Positions 32,095 through 39,076 of a DNA stretch of 39,076 nt are shown here, piece after piece. The DNA comes from Kistimonas sp. bin40. Lineage in GTDB: Bacteria; Pseudomonadota; Gammaproteobacteria; Pseudomonadales; Endozoicomonadaceae. The notes beneath the pieces are model-generated. The model was not told the DNA's origin, did not search any database, and saw only the letters and a list, made by a program, of their open reading frames with translations. The translations under genes and the position numbers were made by a program. Numbering within the stretch: the stretch's first letter is position 1; each line of letters opens with the position of its first letter. The stretch covers positions 1 to 39,076 of the forward strand of contig MPMQ01000025.1 of the NCBI GenBank assembly GCA_002238585.1, read 5' to 3'.

Positions 32095-34170
32095 ATGCAA
32101 AACATTAATAGGGGGGCCCGTTCTGGCACCCCATCCCCGACGCCTCCGGGCTCGTCCTCATCGCCTACCGCTGTCACCAGGCTGCAGCGGTTGGATGACA
32201 GTATTCCATGCTTCCCTGCCCATCAGAACTCTGGGCAGCCGCTCGCAACCGAGCTGGCGCAAAGAGATGTTTATGCCCTGGATACGGCGGCAGGAGCGCG
32301 CGTGCCTGACGCGCAGTCGCTGTGTCGCTTGCTGTGTGATCTGGATGATCACGCGCCCGTGGCCATGGGGATTGCGCTGGGTGTGCCGTCCCACATTCTT
32401 TTGCAGGAGCTGGGAGCCTATGATCGTGATCCCTGCCAGCTGGTGAAATCGCTTCTTGCGGCCAGTCTGCCATTTTCCCTGAAGGATGTGGCGGCCTGGC
32501 TGGAGGAGGATATGGCACTTTGGGATGGAGATGATGTCGCCCGGCAGATCAGGTGTCTGGCGGAGTACAGGGGAATAGAGCGGCTGCACAGCCTGGAGCC
32601 GCCCTTGTGTGATGAGCTGGTCTCCGTGCTTTTACCACTTGTCGCAGATATTGACTGGCTGGGAGAGGGGTTTGGGCTGTCGCGAGCCGAGGTCCTTGAG
32701 CTCCAGTCTGATTCCGTGCCCCCCACCCGGTACCGGTTGACAGAAACGATCATTGACATGGACATGCTGTTACGCCGCGAGCAGAACAAGCCTGGGCGCA
32801 CCTGTGGGGAATGGATGAAGGTGATGGCCATGGCCGGCGTCGGTGTGAGCGATCTCAAACATCTGGCCCGACACTGGAAGCTGGCGCCGCCGCCAGGCCT
32901 TGCGAGCTGGCATGCCTATGCGAGCACCATCGTCCATGACCTCCAGGACGAGGTGAGGCTCTGGCACCAGCTTGATCACAGCAAGCCTGTGTCCTTGCAA
33001 AAGGTTGTGACGCTCTTGCGCAACAGCGTGCTCTTCAAGCCTTGTGATATGCGTGACATGCAGGCATTCAACCGGGATCGGATCTCTTTGCCGCTGGCCG
33101 TGGGTAACGCCAGTGACCCGCGCCTGTTTACAGAACGCGAATGGCATACGCTGTGTCTGTACAGCTTGCTGGAGCATGCGGTAAGTCAGGGGGGAGACGG
33201 TCAGCATATCAGCGGTGCTCTCCTGTGCCGTCTGGATCGGCTCCGCTTGACAGAGGGGGGAGCTGCCGGGATACCAGGTTGCACTGCGCCCGCTCCGCAA
33301 ACGCATTCCCGACCACTGTGTCCTTTTGATCTGCTGCGCCTGAGTCAAGCTGCCCATGAGCCGGAGCGCCATGCTTTGGAAATAGCCGCAGCTCTGGGTG
33401 TGGGCGGCGATATTTCAGGTGGCTGGGCGGGGCACTGGTCTGAGATCTGGGACGAAGACAGAAGTTCCCGTACACAGTGGCAAGCCCTGTGCACCTGGCG
33501 TTGGATTTACAGTCGTGCGCCCTGGTTGGAAACAGGACATCTGGTGCAATTGTTTCGGCAGTTTGACCGGGACGAGCTGATGCAGCAACTGACCGGGATT
33601 GGCAGCAGCGACTGTGAGTTTGGCGCAGCTGCCAGCCCGTTTCCGAATCAGGTGGTTGCGTTTATGGGGCTGGCCAAGGAGTTGTACCATCAGCCCGAGC
33701 TGGTAAGGGCCTTTCTTCTCCAGAGCAGCATAAAACAACATTTTGGCTACCTTATGTCGCCGAACAGCGGGAACAACTGGCGAGTGCTGAACTGCCTGGC
33801 TGTGGATCCCTTGATGCAGAAAGCCTGGCGCCGTTTTGTGGCGGCCTGCCTGAAAAATCGGGAAAGTGCTGCAACACGGAAGCTGGAGCTTAATGCGGCA
33901 GGCTGTCCGCATGACTACCTGTGCCCGATCAGCTTGATGTACATGGATGACCCGGTGGTGATTATTGAAAGCCAGAGCAACTGCATGTACTTCAGCCGAA
34001 GAAGTTTGCTGCGAGCGCTGCGGGAAGCGGGGCCTTTCAATCCGTTGACGCGCAGTCCCTTGTATCCGGACGAAGTGCCCGAGGTCGATCAGGAGTACCT
34101 GGCAAGGATCAATGCGTGGCGCAGGCAACATCCTGAGCTGGAGGAGGCGCAAGAGGAGGCAGAGGTGTAA
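32095..34170 (+). CDS. Array unit 14: U-box protein, third subgroup
   Basis: A 691-residue protein from ATG 32095. It opens MQNINRGARSGTPSPTPPGS, a Thr/Ser/Pro-rich start shared with units 15 and 16. Family motif ELAQRDVYALDTAAGARVPD; then APVAMGIALGVPSHILLQEL, TCGEWMKVMAMAGVGVSDLK with HLARHWKLAPPPG, VSLQKVVTLLRNS, RPLCPFDLLRLSQAAHEPE, AAALGVGGDI, PWLETGHLVQLFRQFDRDEL and WRVLNCLAVDPLMQKAW. Between the Val-rich helix and the next there is an extra loop (FKPCDMRDMQAFNRDR) not present in units 7-13. The U-box at about 608-691 reads YLCPISLMYMDDPVVIIES, YFSRRSLLRAL, GPFNPLTRSPLYPDEV, YLARINAWRRQHPELEEA. The acidic end is EEAQEEAEV, directly followed by TAA. Confidence 0.9.
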   Translation: MQNINRGARSGTPSPTPPGSSSSPTAVTRLQRLDDSIPCFPAHQNSGQPLATELAQRDVYALDTAAGARVPDAQSLCRLLCDLDDHAPVAMGIALGVPSHILLQELGAYDRDPCQLVKSLLAASLPFSLKDVAAWLEEDMALWDGDDVARQIRCLAEYRGIERLHSLEPPLCDELVSVLLPLVADIDWLGEGFGLSRAEVLELQSDSVPPTRYRLTETIIDMDMLLRREQNKPGRTCGEWMKVMAMAGVGVSDLKHLARHWKLAPPPGLASWHAYASTIVHDLQDEVRLWHQLDHSKPVSLQKVVTLLRNSVLFKPCDMRDMQAFNRDRISLPLAVGNASDPRLFTEREWHTLCLYSLLEHAVSQGGDGQHISGALLCRLDRLRLTEGGAAGIPGCTAPAPQTHSRPLCPFDLLRLSQAAHEPERHALEIAAALGVGGDISGGWAGHWSEIWDEDRSSRTQWQALCTWRWIYSRAPWLETGHLVQLFRQFDRDELMQQLTGIGSSDCEFGAAASPFPNQVVAFMGLAKELYHQPELVRAFLLQSSIKQHFGYLMSPNSGNNWRVLNCLAVDPLMQKAWRRFVAACLKNRESAATRKLELNAAGCPHDYLCPISLMYMDDPVVIIESQSNCMYFSRRSLLRALREAGPFNPLTRSPLYPDEVPEVDQEYLARINAWRRQHPELEEAQEEAEV

Positions 34171-34260
34171 GCGGAAGAAGATCCCGCTGAGTTCTCTCTG
34201 GCCGGACCTGATCGTTGTCGCCTTATGTGATCAGAGTCTTTCTCGTGGAAAAGCGGGCGA
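34171..34260. other. Downstream flank of unit 14
   Basis: AAGATCCCGCTGAGTT and TGTCGCCTTATGTGATCA have counterparts inside the coding end of unit 15 (CAGGATCCCGGTGAGTT and TGTCGCCTTTTGTGATCA near 36536-36595), showing that the same flank is untranslated here and translated there. Confidence 0.75.
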
Positions 34261-34458
34261 CACCGGGTGTCATCAGACAACCTGGGAACTCTGTCCCCGG
34301 GTTCGAGTCCAAAGTATGAACGGGCACAAGGACTGGTGAACCCTGACGCCAGTGCCTGATGTGCGGATTTCACTCTTCTGTAAGGCGTCTCTCACCGACA
34401 GCATCCTGGTCTTGGCCTGTCGCAGTGCAGGGCCCTCATCACTCTGGATGCTTCTTTT
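34261..34458 (+). repeat. Conserved leader, copy before unit 15
   Basis: From CACCGGGTGTCATCAGACAA to the start codon it is closely repeated at 36752-36964 before unit 16: CCCCGGGTTCGAGTCCAAAG, CCCTGACGCCAGTGCCTGA, GGCGTCTCTCACCGAC and CATCACTCTGGA. It probably carries the promoter. The ribosome-binding site before ATG 34459 is weak (CTGGATG). Confidence 0.88.
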
Positions 34459-36591
34459 ATGCAAAACATCAATCCGGGGACCGCTGTTGGTACCCCATCC
34501 CCGACGCCCCCCGGGGCATCATCACCAACAGCTGTTATCAGGCTGACGCGTCCGGATCACACCGTTTTACAGTTTCCTGCCGACCAGAATTGTGCACAGC
34601 TGCTCGAACGTGAATTGGCGAAAAGAAAGGTTTACGCATTCAGTACGGATGCAGCAAGGCGCGTGCCGGAGCTGGAGTCCTTGTGTCAATTGCTGTGTGA
34701 TCTGGATCGTCACGCGCCCCTGGCCATGGGAATTGCACTGGGTGTGTCGTCCGACTTTCTTGTGCAGAAGTTCGGTTTCTATGAGCGTGATCCCGTCAAG
34801 CTGGTGAAGTCGCTGCTGGCGGCCAGTCTGCCACTTTCCCTGGCGGATGTGGCGGCGCGGCTGGAAAAGAATGCCGGTTTCGGCGGAGAGGATATAGCCC
34901 AGCAGATCAGATCCCTGGCAGCCTGCCGGGCAATAGAGCGGCTGGACGCCCTGGACCTGTCCTTGTGTGACGCGCTGGTATCTGTGTTTTTGCCCTTGAT
35001 TGCTCATATTGACTGGCTGGGAGAGGTCCTTGGGGTGCCCGAGGCTCAAGTCTTTGAGCTCCAGTTTGATACAGTGCCGCCCTCCCGCTTCCAGCTGACC
35101 AAAACGATTATTGAGCAAGACACGCTGGTGCGCCGCGCGCAGAACAAGCCTGCGCGCACTTGTGGGGAGTGGATGGAGGTTATGGCCATGGCTGGTGTCG
35201 ATGTGGAGGAGCTGGAGCATCTGGCCCGGCGCTGGCAGCTGCGGCCGCCGCCAGGCAGCTTGAACTGGTATGGCTATCAGCGCGACAGGGTCATGGCCAT
35301 GGAAGACGAGCTGATGTTGTGGCACCAGCTCGATCATAGCCACCCTGTGTCCTTGCAGCAGGTTGTGACGTTCTTGCGGCATTCTGCGTTCTCCTGGTCT
35401 TGTAATAACCTCTCAGGCTGGTACAGGATTGCTTTTCCGCTGGCAGTGGGTAACGCCAGTAACCCGCGCCTGTTTTCGCAAAGAGAATGGCGTGATTTGT
35501 GCTTGTTCAGCCTGCTGCGGCATTCGGTGAGTCAGGGAGGAGACGGTCAGCATATCAGCGAACGACTCCTGTGCCGTCTGGTTCGGCTCAACCTTGGACA
35601 CTCCAGCGTCAATCGTCTATTGCAATGCACGCCACCTCTTGAGGAAACGCAGTCCCGGGTGCTGTGTCCTTTTGATGTACTACGGCTGAGTCAGGCTGGT
35701 GATGAGCCGGAGCGCCATGCTCTGGAAATGGCCGCAGCCCTGGGTGTGGGCGGTGAGGTTGTTGGCAACAGGATCTGGCATTGGTCGGCGGTCTGGAACG
35801 AATCCGGTCCCTGTACGCGGTGGCAAGCCCTGTGTACCTGGCAATGGACAGGCACGCGTGCGCCCTGGTTGGAAACAGGACATCTGGTGTCACTGTTTCG
35901 GCGCTTTGGCCGGGAGGACCTGATGCGGCAATTGACTGGCAGTGCTGGCAGCGACTGTGCGTTTGGTGAACCTGCCAGTCCGTTTCCGGATCGCGTTGTT
36001 GAATTTATGGATCTGGCTCAGGACTTGTGCAATCAGCCAGGACTCGTGAGGGCCTTTGGGCTCCAGAACGGGGTAAAGGAGCATTTCGGTTACGCCATGT
36101 TGCCAGGCAGCAGGCCGAACTGGCGATTGTTGAACTGCCTGGCTGTGGACCCTCTGATGCTGCAAGCCTGGCGCAGTTTTGTGGAGGCCTTCCAGAAAAG
36201 TCGGGAGAGTGCGGCAGCAAAGGAGCTGGAGATGAATGCAGGAGGCTATCCGCATGACTATGTTTGCCCGATCACATTGATATATATGGATGACCCGGTG
36301 CTGATTATTGAGAGCCAGAACAGCTGGAGCTACTTCAGCCGGAGAAGCTTGATCCAGGCGTTGCGGGACGCAGGACCTTTCAACCCGCTGACGCGCAGCC
36401 CTTTGTACCCGCAAGACGTGCCTGAGGTTGATCAAGAACACCTGCAACGTATCACTGCGTGGCGTGAGCGACATCCTGAGCTGGAGGACGCGCAACTGGA
36501 GGACGCGCAAGAGGGACAACAGGTGCACGAGGAACAGGATCCCGGTGAGTTCCCTCCCTGGCCGAGACGTAATCTGTGTCGCCTTTTGTGA
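34459..36591 (+). CDS. Array unit 15: U-box protein with stop-loss tail
   Basis: A 710-residue protein from ATG 34459 (MQNINPGTAVGTPSPTPPGA), sharing its leader with unit 16. Landmarks: ELAKRKVYAFSTDAARRVPE, APLAMGIALGVSSDFLVQKF, TCGEWMEVMAMAGVDVEELE with HLARRWQLRPPPG, VSLQQVVTFLRHS, RVLCPFDVLRLSQAGDEPE, AAALGVGGEV, PWLETGHLVSLFRRFGREDL and WRLLNCLAVDPLMLQAW. The U-box (about 600-680) reads YVCPITLIYMDDPVLIIES, YFSRRSLIQAL, GPFNPLTRSPLYPQDV, HLQRITAWRERHPELED. After the acidic repeat LEDAQLEDAQ the frame runs on through HEEQDPGEFPPWPRRNLCRL to TGA at 36589; the corresponding DNA after unit 14 lies beyond its TAA, so about 20 residues are a stop-loss extension. Confidence 0.9.
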   Translation: MQNINPGTAVGTPSPTPPGASSPTAVIRLTRPDHTVLQFPADQNCAQLLERELAKRKVYAFSTDAARRVPELESLCQLLCDLDRHAPLAMGIALGVSSDFLVQKFGFYERDPVKLVKSLLAASLPLSLADVAARLEKNAGFGGEDIAQQIRSLAACRAIERLDALDLSLCDALVSVFLPLIAHIDWLGEVLGVPEAQVFELQFDTVPPSRFQLTKTIIEQDTLVRRAQNKPARTCGEWMEVMAMAGVDVEELEHLARRWQLRPPPGSLNWYGYQRDRVMAMEDELMLWHQLDHSHPVSLQQVVTFLRHSAFSWSCNNLSGWYRIAFPLAVGNASNPRLFSQREWRDLCLFSLLRHSVSQGGDGQHISERLLCRLVRLNLGHSSVNRLLQCTPPLEETQSRVLCPFDVLRLSQAGDEPERHALEMAAALGVGGEVVGNRIWHWSAVWNESGPCTRWQALCTWQWTGTRAPWLETGHLVSLFRRFGREDLMRQLTGSAGSDCAFGEPASPFPDRVVEFMDLAQDLCNQPGLVRAFGLQNGVKEHFGYAMLPGSRPNWRLLNCLAVDPLMLQAWRSFVEAFQKSRESAAAKELEMNAGGYPHDYVCPITLIYMDDPVLIIESQNSWSYFSRRSLIQALRDAGPFNPLTRSPLYPQDVPEVDQEHLQRITAWRERHPELEDAQLEDAQEGQQVHEEQDPGEFPPWPRRNLCRLL

Positions 36592-36751
36592 TCACAGTCG
36601 TTCTCTTGAAAAAGTGGGCCAAAAAGGGTGTCCGGGCATGAGTCGTTATCCTTGGTACATCAAAGAAACGAAGGGAAAACACAAAGAAACAGTGATCCAC
36701 AAGATGAGAGGCTGTCCCTGCATGGCCTGTACGACAACCTGAAGCCGGCGC
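36592..36751. other. Unique part of the unit 15/16 spacer
   Basis: Contains A-rich stretches (AAAGAAACGAAGGGAAAACA at about 36661) that differ from the GC-rich surroundings, and no gene I can support. Confidence 0.4.
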
Positions 36752-36964
36752 CACCGGGTGTCATCAGACAACCTGGGAACTCTGTCCCCGGGTTCGAGTC
36801 CAAAGTATTAACGGGGCACAAGGACCGGTGAACCCTGACGCCAGTGCCTGATGTGCGGATTGCATTCTTGTGTCAGGCGTCTCTCACCGACGGCATCTGC
36901 GTCTGAGCACTGTCTCTGAGCACTGTCGTTGTGCCGGGCCCCCATCACTCTGGAGGCTTTTTTT
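36752..36964 (+). repeat. Conserved leader, copy before unit 16
   Basis: Second copy of the 34261-34458 leader. It has a small internal duplication (CTGAGCACTGTC occurs twice at about 36903-36928) and a better ribosome-binding site, CTCTGGAGG followed by a T run and ATG 36965. Confidence 0.88.
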
Positions 36965-39070
36965 ATGCAAAACATCAATCCGGGGACCGCTGTCGGTACC
37001 CCATCCCCGACGCCCCCCGGGCCATCATCGCAAACAGCTGTCATCAGGCTAAGGCGCCTGGATCAGAGCCTTCTGCGCCAGGGTCACACCGTTCTGGAGT
37101 TTCCTGCCCACCAGAATTGTGCACAGCTGCTCGCACGCGAGTTGGCGAAAAGAAAGGTTCACGTATTCGATACCTATGCAGCAAGGCGCGTGCCGGAGCT
37201 GGAGTCGTTGTGTCACTTGCTGTGTGATCTGGATCGTCACTCGCCCATGGCCATGGGAATTGCACTGGGCGTGCCGTCCCAGTTTCTTGTGCAGCAGTTC
37301 GGTTACTACGATCCTGATCCCGTCAAGCGGGTGAAGTCGCTGCTGGCGGCCAGTCTGCCACTTTCCCTCGCAGATGTGGCGGCGCGGCTGCAAAGGAAAG
37401 CCGATTCCAGTGGACGTCCCGGTTGCGGTACAGAGACTATCGCCTTGCAGATCAGGTCTCTGGCAGCCTGCCGGGAAATAGATCGGCTGGACGTCCAGGA
37501 CCTGCCGGTGTGTGACGCGCTGGTATCTATGTTGTTGCCCTTGAGTGCTCATGTTGACTGGCTGGGGGAGGTCCTTGGGCTGCCCGAGGATAAAGTCTTC
37601 CAGTTCCAGTCTGATACAGTGCCCCCCTCCCGGTTCCAGCTGTCAAAAACGATTATTGAGAGAGACATCCTGTTGCGCCGCGAGCAGAACAAGCCAGCGC
37701 GCACCTGTGGGGAGTGGATGAAGGTCATGGCCATGGCTGGCGTCACTGGAGGGGATCTGGAGCAGCTGGCCCGGCACTGGCATTTGCAGGTGCCGCCAGG
37801 CATCTCAAACTGGTTCAGGTATCAGGACAACATGGCTATGGCCATGGAAGACGAGCTGACCTTGTGGCACCAGCTGGATCACAGCCAGCCTGTGTCCTTG
37901 CAGCACGTTGTGGCGCTCTTGCGCTTGCAGCATTGCGCGCTCGCCCGGTCTGGTGATGGCGACGACTCTTCCTGGGACAGGATTTCTTTTCCGCTGACAG
38001 TGGATAACGCCAGCAACCCACGCCTGTTTTCGAAAAGACAATGGCATGATGTGTGCCTGTTCAGCCTGCTGCAGTGTTCGGCGAGAGAGGGAGGAGACGG
38101 TCAGCATATCAGCGGACGGCTCCTGTGCCGTCTGGTTCGGTTCCACCTTGGAAACTCCAGCGTCGAACCTGTACTGCAATGCCCGCCACCTCTTGAGGAA
38201 ACGCAGTCCCGGCCGTTGTGTCCTTTTGATCTGCTACGGCTGAGTCAGGCTGGTGATGAACCGGAGCGCCATGCTCTGGAAATGGCCGCAGCCCTGGGTG
38301 TGGGCGGCGAGGTTGTTGCCGACAGGCATTGGTCGGAGGTCTGGACGAAATCCGGCGCCTGTACGCGGCGCAAAGCCCTGTCTACCTGGCAATGGATATA
38401 CACGCATGCGCCCTGGTTGGAAACAGGACATCTGGTGCCCCTGTTCCGGCGGTTTGGCCGGGAGGCCCTGATGCGGGAACTGACCGGCATTGCTGGCAGC
38501 GACTTCGCGTTTGGTGAACCTGCCAGCCCGTTTCCGGAGCGCGTTGTTGAATTTATGGATCTGGCTCAGGACCTGTGCGAGAAACCAGGACTTGTGAGGA
38601 TCTTTGGGTTCCAGAATCAGGTGACGAAGCATTTCGGTTACGCCATGTTGGCAAGGTGCAGCCAGAACTGGCAAGTGTTGAACTGCCTGGCTGTGGACCC
38701 CCTGATGCTGCAAGCCTGGCGCAATTTTGTGGGGGCCTTCCAGAAAAATCGGGAGAATGCAGTAGCAAAAGAGCTGGAGGTTAATGCAGGAGGCTATCCG
38801 CATGACTATGTTTGCCCGATTACATTGACATATATGGATGACCCGGTGCTGATTATTCAGAGCCAGACCAGCTGGAACTATTTCAGCCGGAGAAACTTGA
38901 TCCAGGCGCTGCGGGACTCAGGACCTTTCAACCCGCTGACACGTTGTCCCTTGTGTGAGCAAGACGTGCCTGAGGTTGATCAGGAACACCTGAAACGTAT
39001 CAATGCGTGGCGTGAGCAACATCCTGAGCTGGAAGAGGAACAAGAGGAGCAAGAGGTGCAAGAGGTGTAA
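36965..39070 (+). CDS. Array unit 16: U-box protein
   Basis: A 701-residue protein from ATG 36965, with TGGAGG ten bases upstream; the opening MQNINPGTAVGTPSPTPPGP is nearly identical to that of unit 15. Differences from unit 15 include a short insertion near residue 35 (RRLDQSLLRQGHT) and a longer loop RKADSSGRPGCGTE. Landmarks: ELAKRKVHVFDTYAARRVPE, SPMAMGIALGVPSQFLVQQF, TCGEWMKVMAMAGVTGGDLE, RPLCPFDLLRLSQAGDEPE, PWLETGHLVPLFRRFGREAL and WQVLNCLAVDPLMLQAW. The U-box (about 610-690) reads YVCPITLTYMDDPVLIIQS, YFSRRNLIQAL, GPFNPLTRCPLCEQDV, HLKRINAWREQHPELEEE. CPLCEQDV introduces a Cys pair not seen in the other units. The end is a Glu/Gln repeat closed by TAA six bases before the window ends. 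Confidence 0.9.
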   Translation: MQNINPGTAVGTPSPTPPGPSSQTAVIRLRRLDQSLLRQGHTVLEFPAHQNCAQLLARELAKRKVHVFDTYAARRVPELESLCHLLCDLDRHSPMAMGIALGVPSQFLVQQFGYYDPDPVKRVKSLLAASLPLSLADVAARLQRKADSSGRPGCGTETIALQIRSLAACREIDRLDVQDLPVCDALVSMLLPLSAHVDWLGEVLGLPEDKVFQFQSDTVPPSRFQLSKTIIERDILLRREQNKPARTCGEWMKVMAMAGVTGGDLEQLARHWHLQVPPGISNWFRYQDNMAMAMEDELTLWHQLDHSQPVSLQHVVALLRLQHCALARSGDGDDSSWDRISFPLTVDNASNPRLFSKRQWHDVCLFSLLQCSAREGGDGQHISGRLLCRLVRFHLGNSSVEPVLQCPPPLEETQSRPLCPFDLLRLSQAGDEPERHALEMAAALGVGGEVVADRHWSEVWTKSGACTRRKALSTWQWIYTHAPWLETGHLVPLFRRFGREALMRELTGIAGSDFAFGEPASPFPERVVEFMDLAQDLCEKPGLVRIFGFQNQVTKHFGYAMLARCSQNWQVLNCLAVDPLMLQAWRNFVGAFQKNRENAVAKELEVNAGGYPHDYVCPITLTYMDDPVLIIQSQTSWNYFSRRNLIQALRDSGPFNPLTRCPLCEQDVPEVDQEHLKRINAWREQHPELEEEQEEQEVQEV

Positions 39071-39076
39071 GAGGTG
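39041..39076 (+). repeat. Four 9-bp repeats spanning the stop of unit 16
   Basis: CAAGAGGAG, CAAGAGGTG, CAAGAGGTG, TAAGAGGTG. The stop codon of unit 16 is the first codon of the fourth copy, where CAA has become TAA. The tract continues to the window edge and may go on. Confidence 0.9.

Noticed and set aside
34301-34310. GGTTCGAGTCC, resembling a tRNA T-loop (also at about 36791)
   Set aside because: Only two pairs of the T-stem form and no acceptor, D or anticodon arms surround it; it is part of a duplicated leader.

Overview
The window is GC-rich bacterial DNA taken up almost entirely by one tandem, same-strand array of long paralogous genes. I count 17 recognisable family units (13 full-length or near full-length copies, one short copy, one collapsed copy and one double-length fusion of two copies), numbered 1-16 here with the fusion as unit 13. 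Each full unit encodes about 660-850 residues: a Pro/Ser/Thr/Gly-rich, probably disordered N-terminus; a short motif of the form LxxRx(I/V)xPL; a helical core containing segments that look weakly like death-fold bundles (an 'LGxxLGV' helix, a 'CGEWMEVxARAG' helix, and an almost invariant 'LETGHLVxLFR' helix); a 'WRLLNCLALDPLLLxAW' segment; and a C-terminal U-box (CPIxxxYMxDPV ... YFS ... GPFNPLTRxPL ... VPxVDxxHLxRIxxWRxxHPELEE). The U-box is the E2-binding module of eukaryotic ubiquitin ligases; the GPFNPLTRSPL loop closely resembles the corresponding loop of animal CHIP/STUB1. Unit 1 also carries a textbook eukaryotic C2H2 zinc finger. Eukaryotic-type modules without a Sec signal peptide suggest proteins secreted into a eukaryotic host, so the organism is probably a host-associated proteobacterium. 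The taxon cannot be fixed from the sequence, and secretion is inference.

Layout. 1-2254: unit 1, running in from outside the window, with a 15-bp repeat and the zinc finger. 2255-4380: a decayed BrnT toxin tail with an intact BrnA antitoxin, then about 1.7 kb with only weak open frames. 4381-14523: units 2-6, the most divergent copies; unit 2 has a probable 5' frameshift, units 4 and 5 overlap by ATGA, and unit 6 is a short copy without U-box. 14524-15204: a gap with an IS605-end-like hairpin and a minus-strand TM2-domain gene. 15205-21000: units 7 and 8, a recent tandem duplication whose junction retains a fossil of the start of unit 9. 20954-31722: units 9-13, with similar ~100-bp spacers, a collapsed unit (11) and an in-frame fusion of two units (13). 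31723-39070: units 14-16, a third subgroup with its own leader sequence.

The genes do not form a metabolic pathway. The array reads as an actively evolving multigene family: point changes in starts and stops, deletions between repeated gene ends, a clean 279-bp insertion, and amplification of a short motif are all visible. If the U-boxes are functional, the copies would be parallel ubiquitin ligases with differing N-terminal and core regions that choose different host targets; that is inference. BrnA and the TM2 protein appear to be unrelated neighbours.
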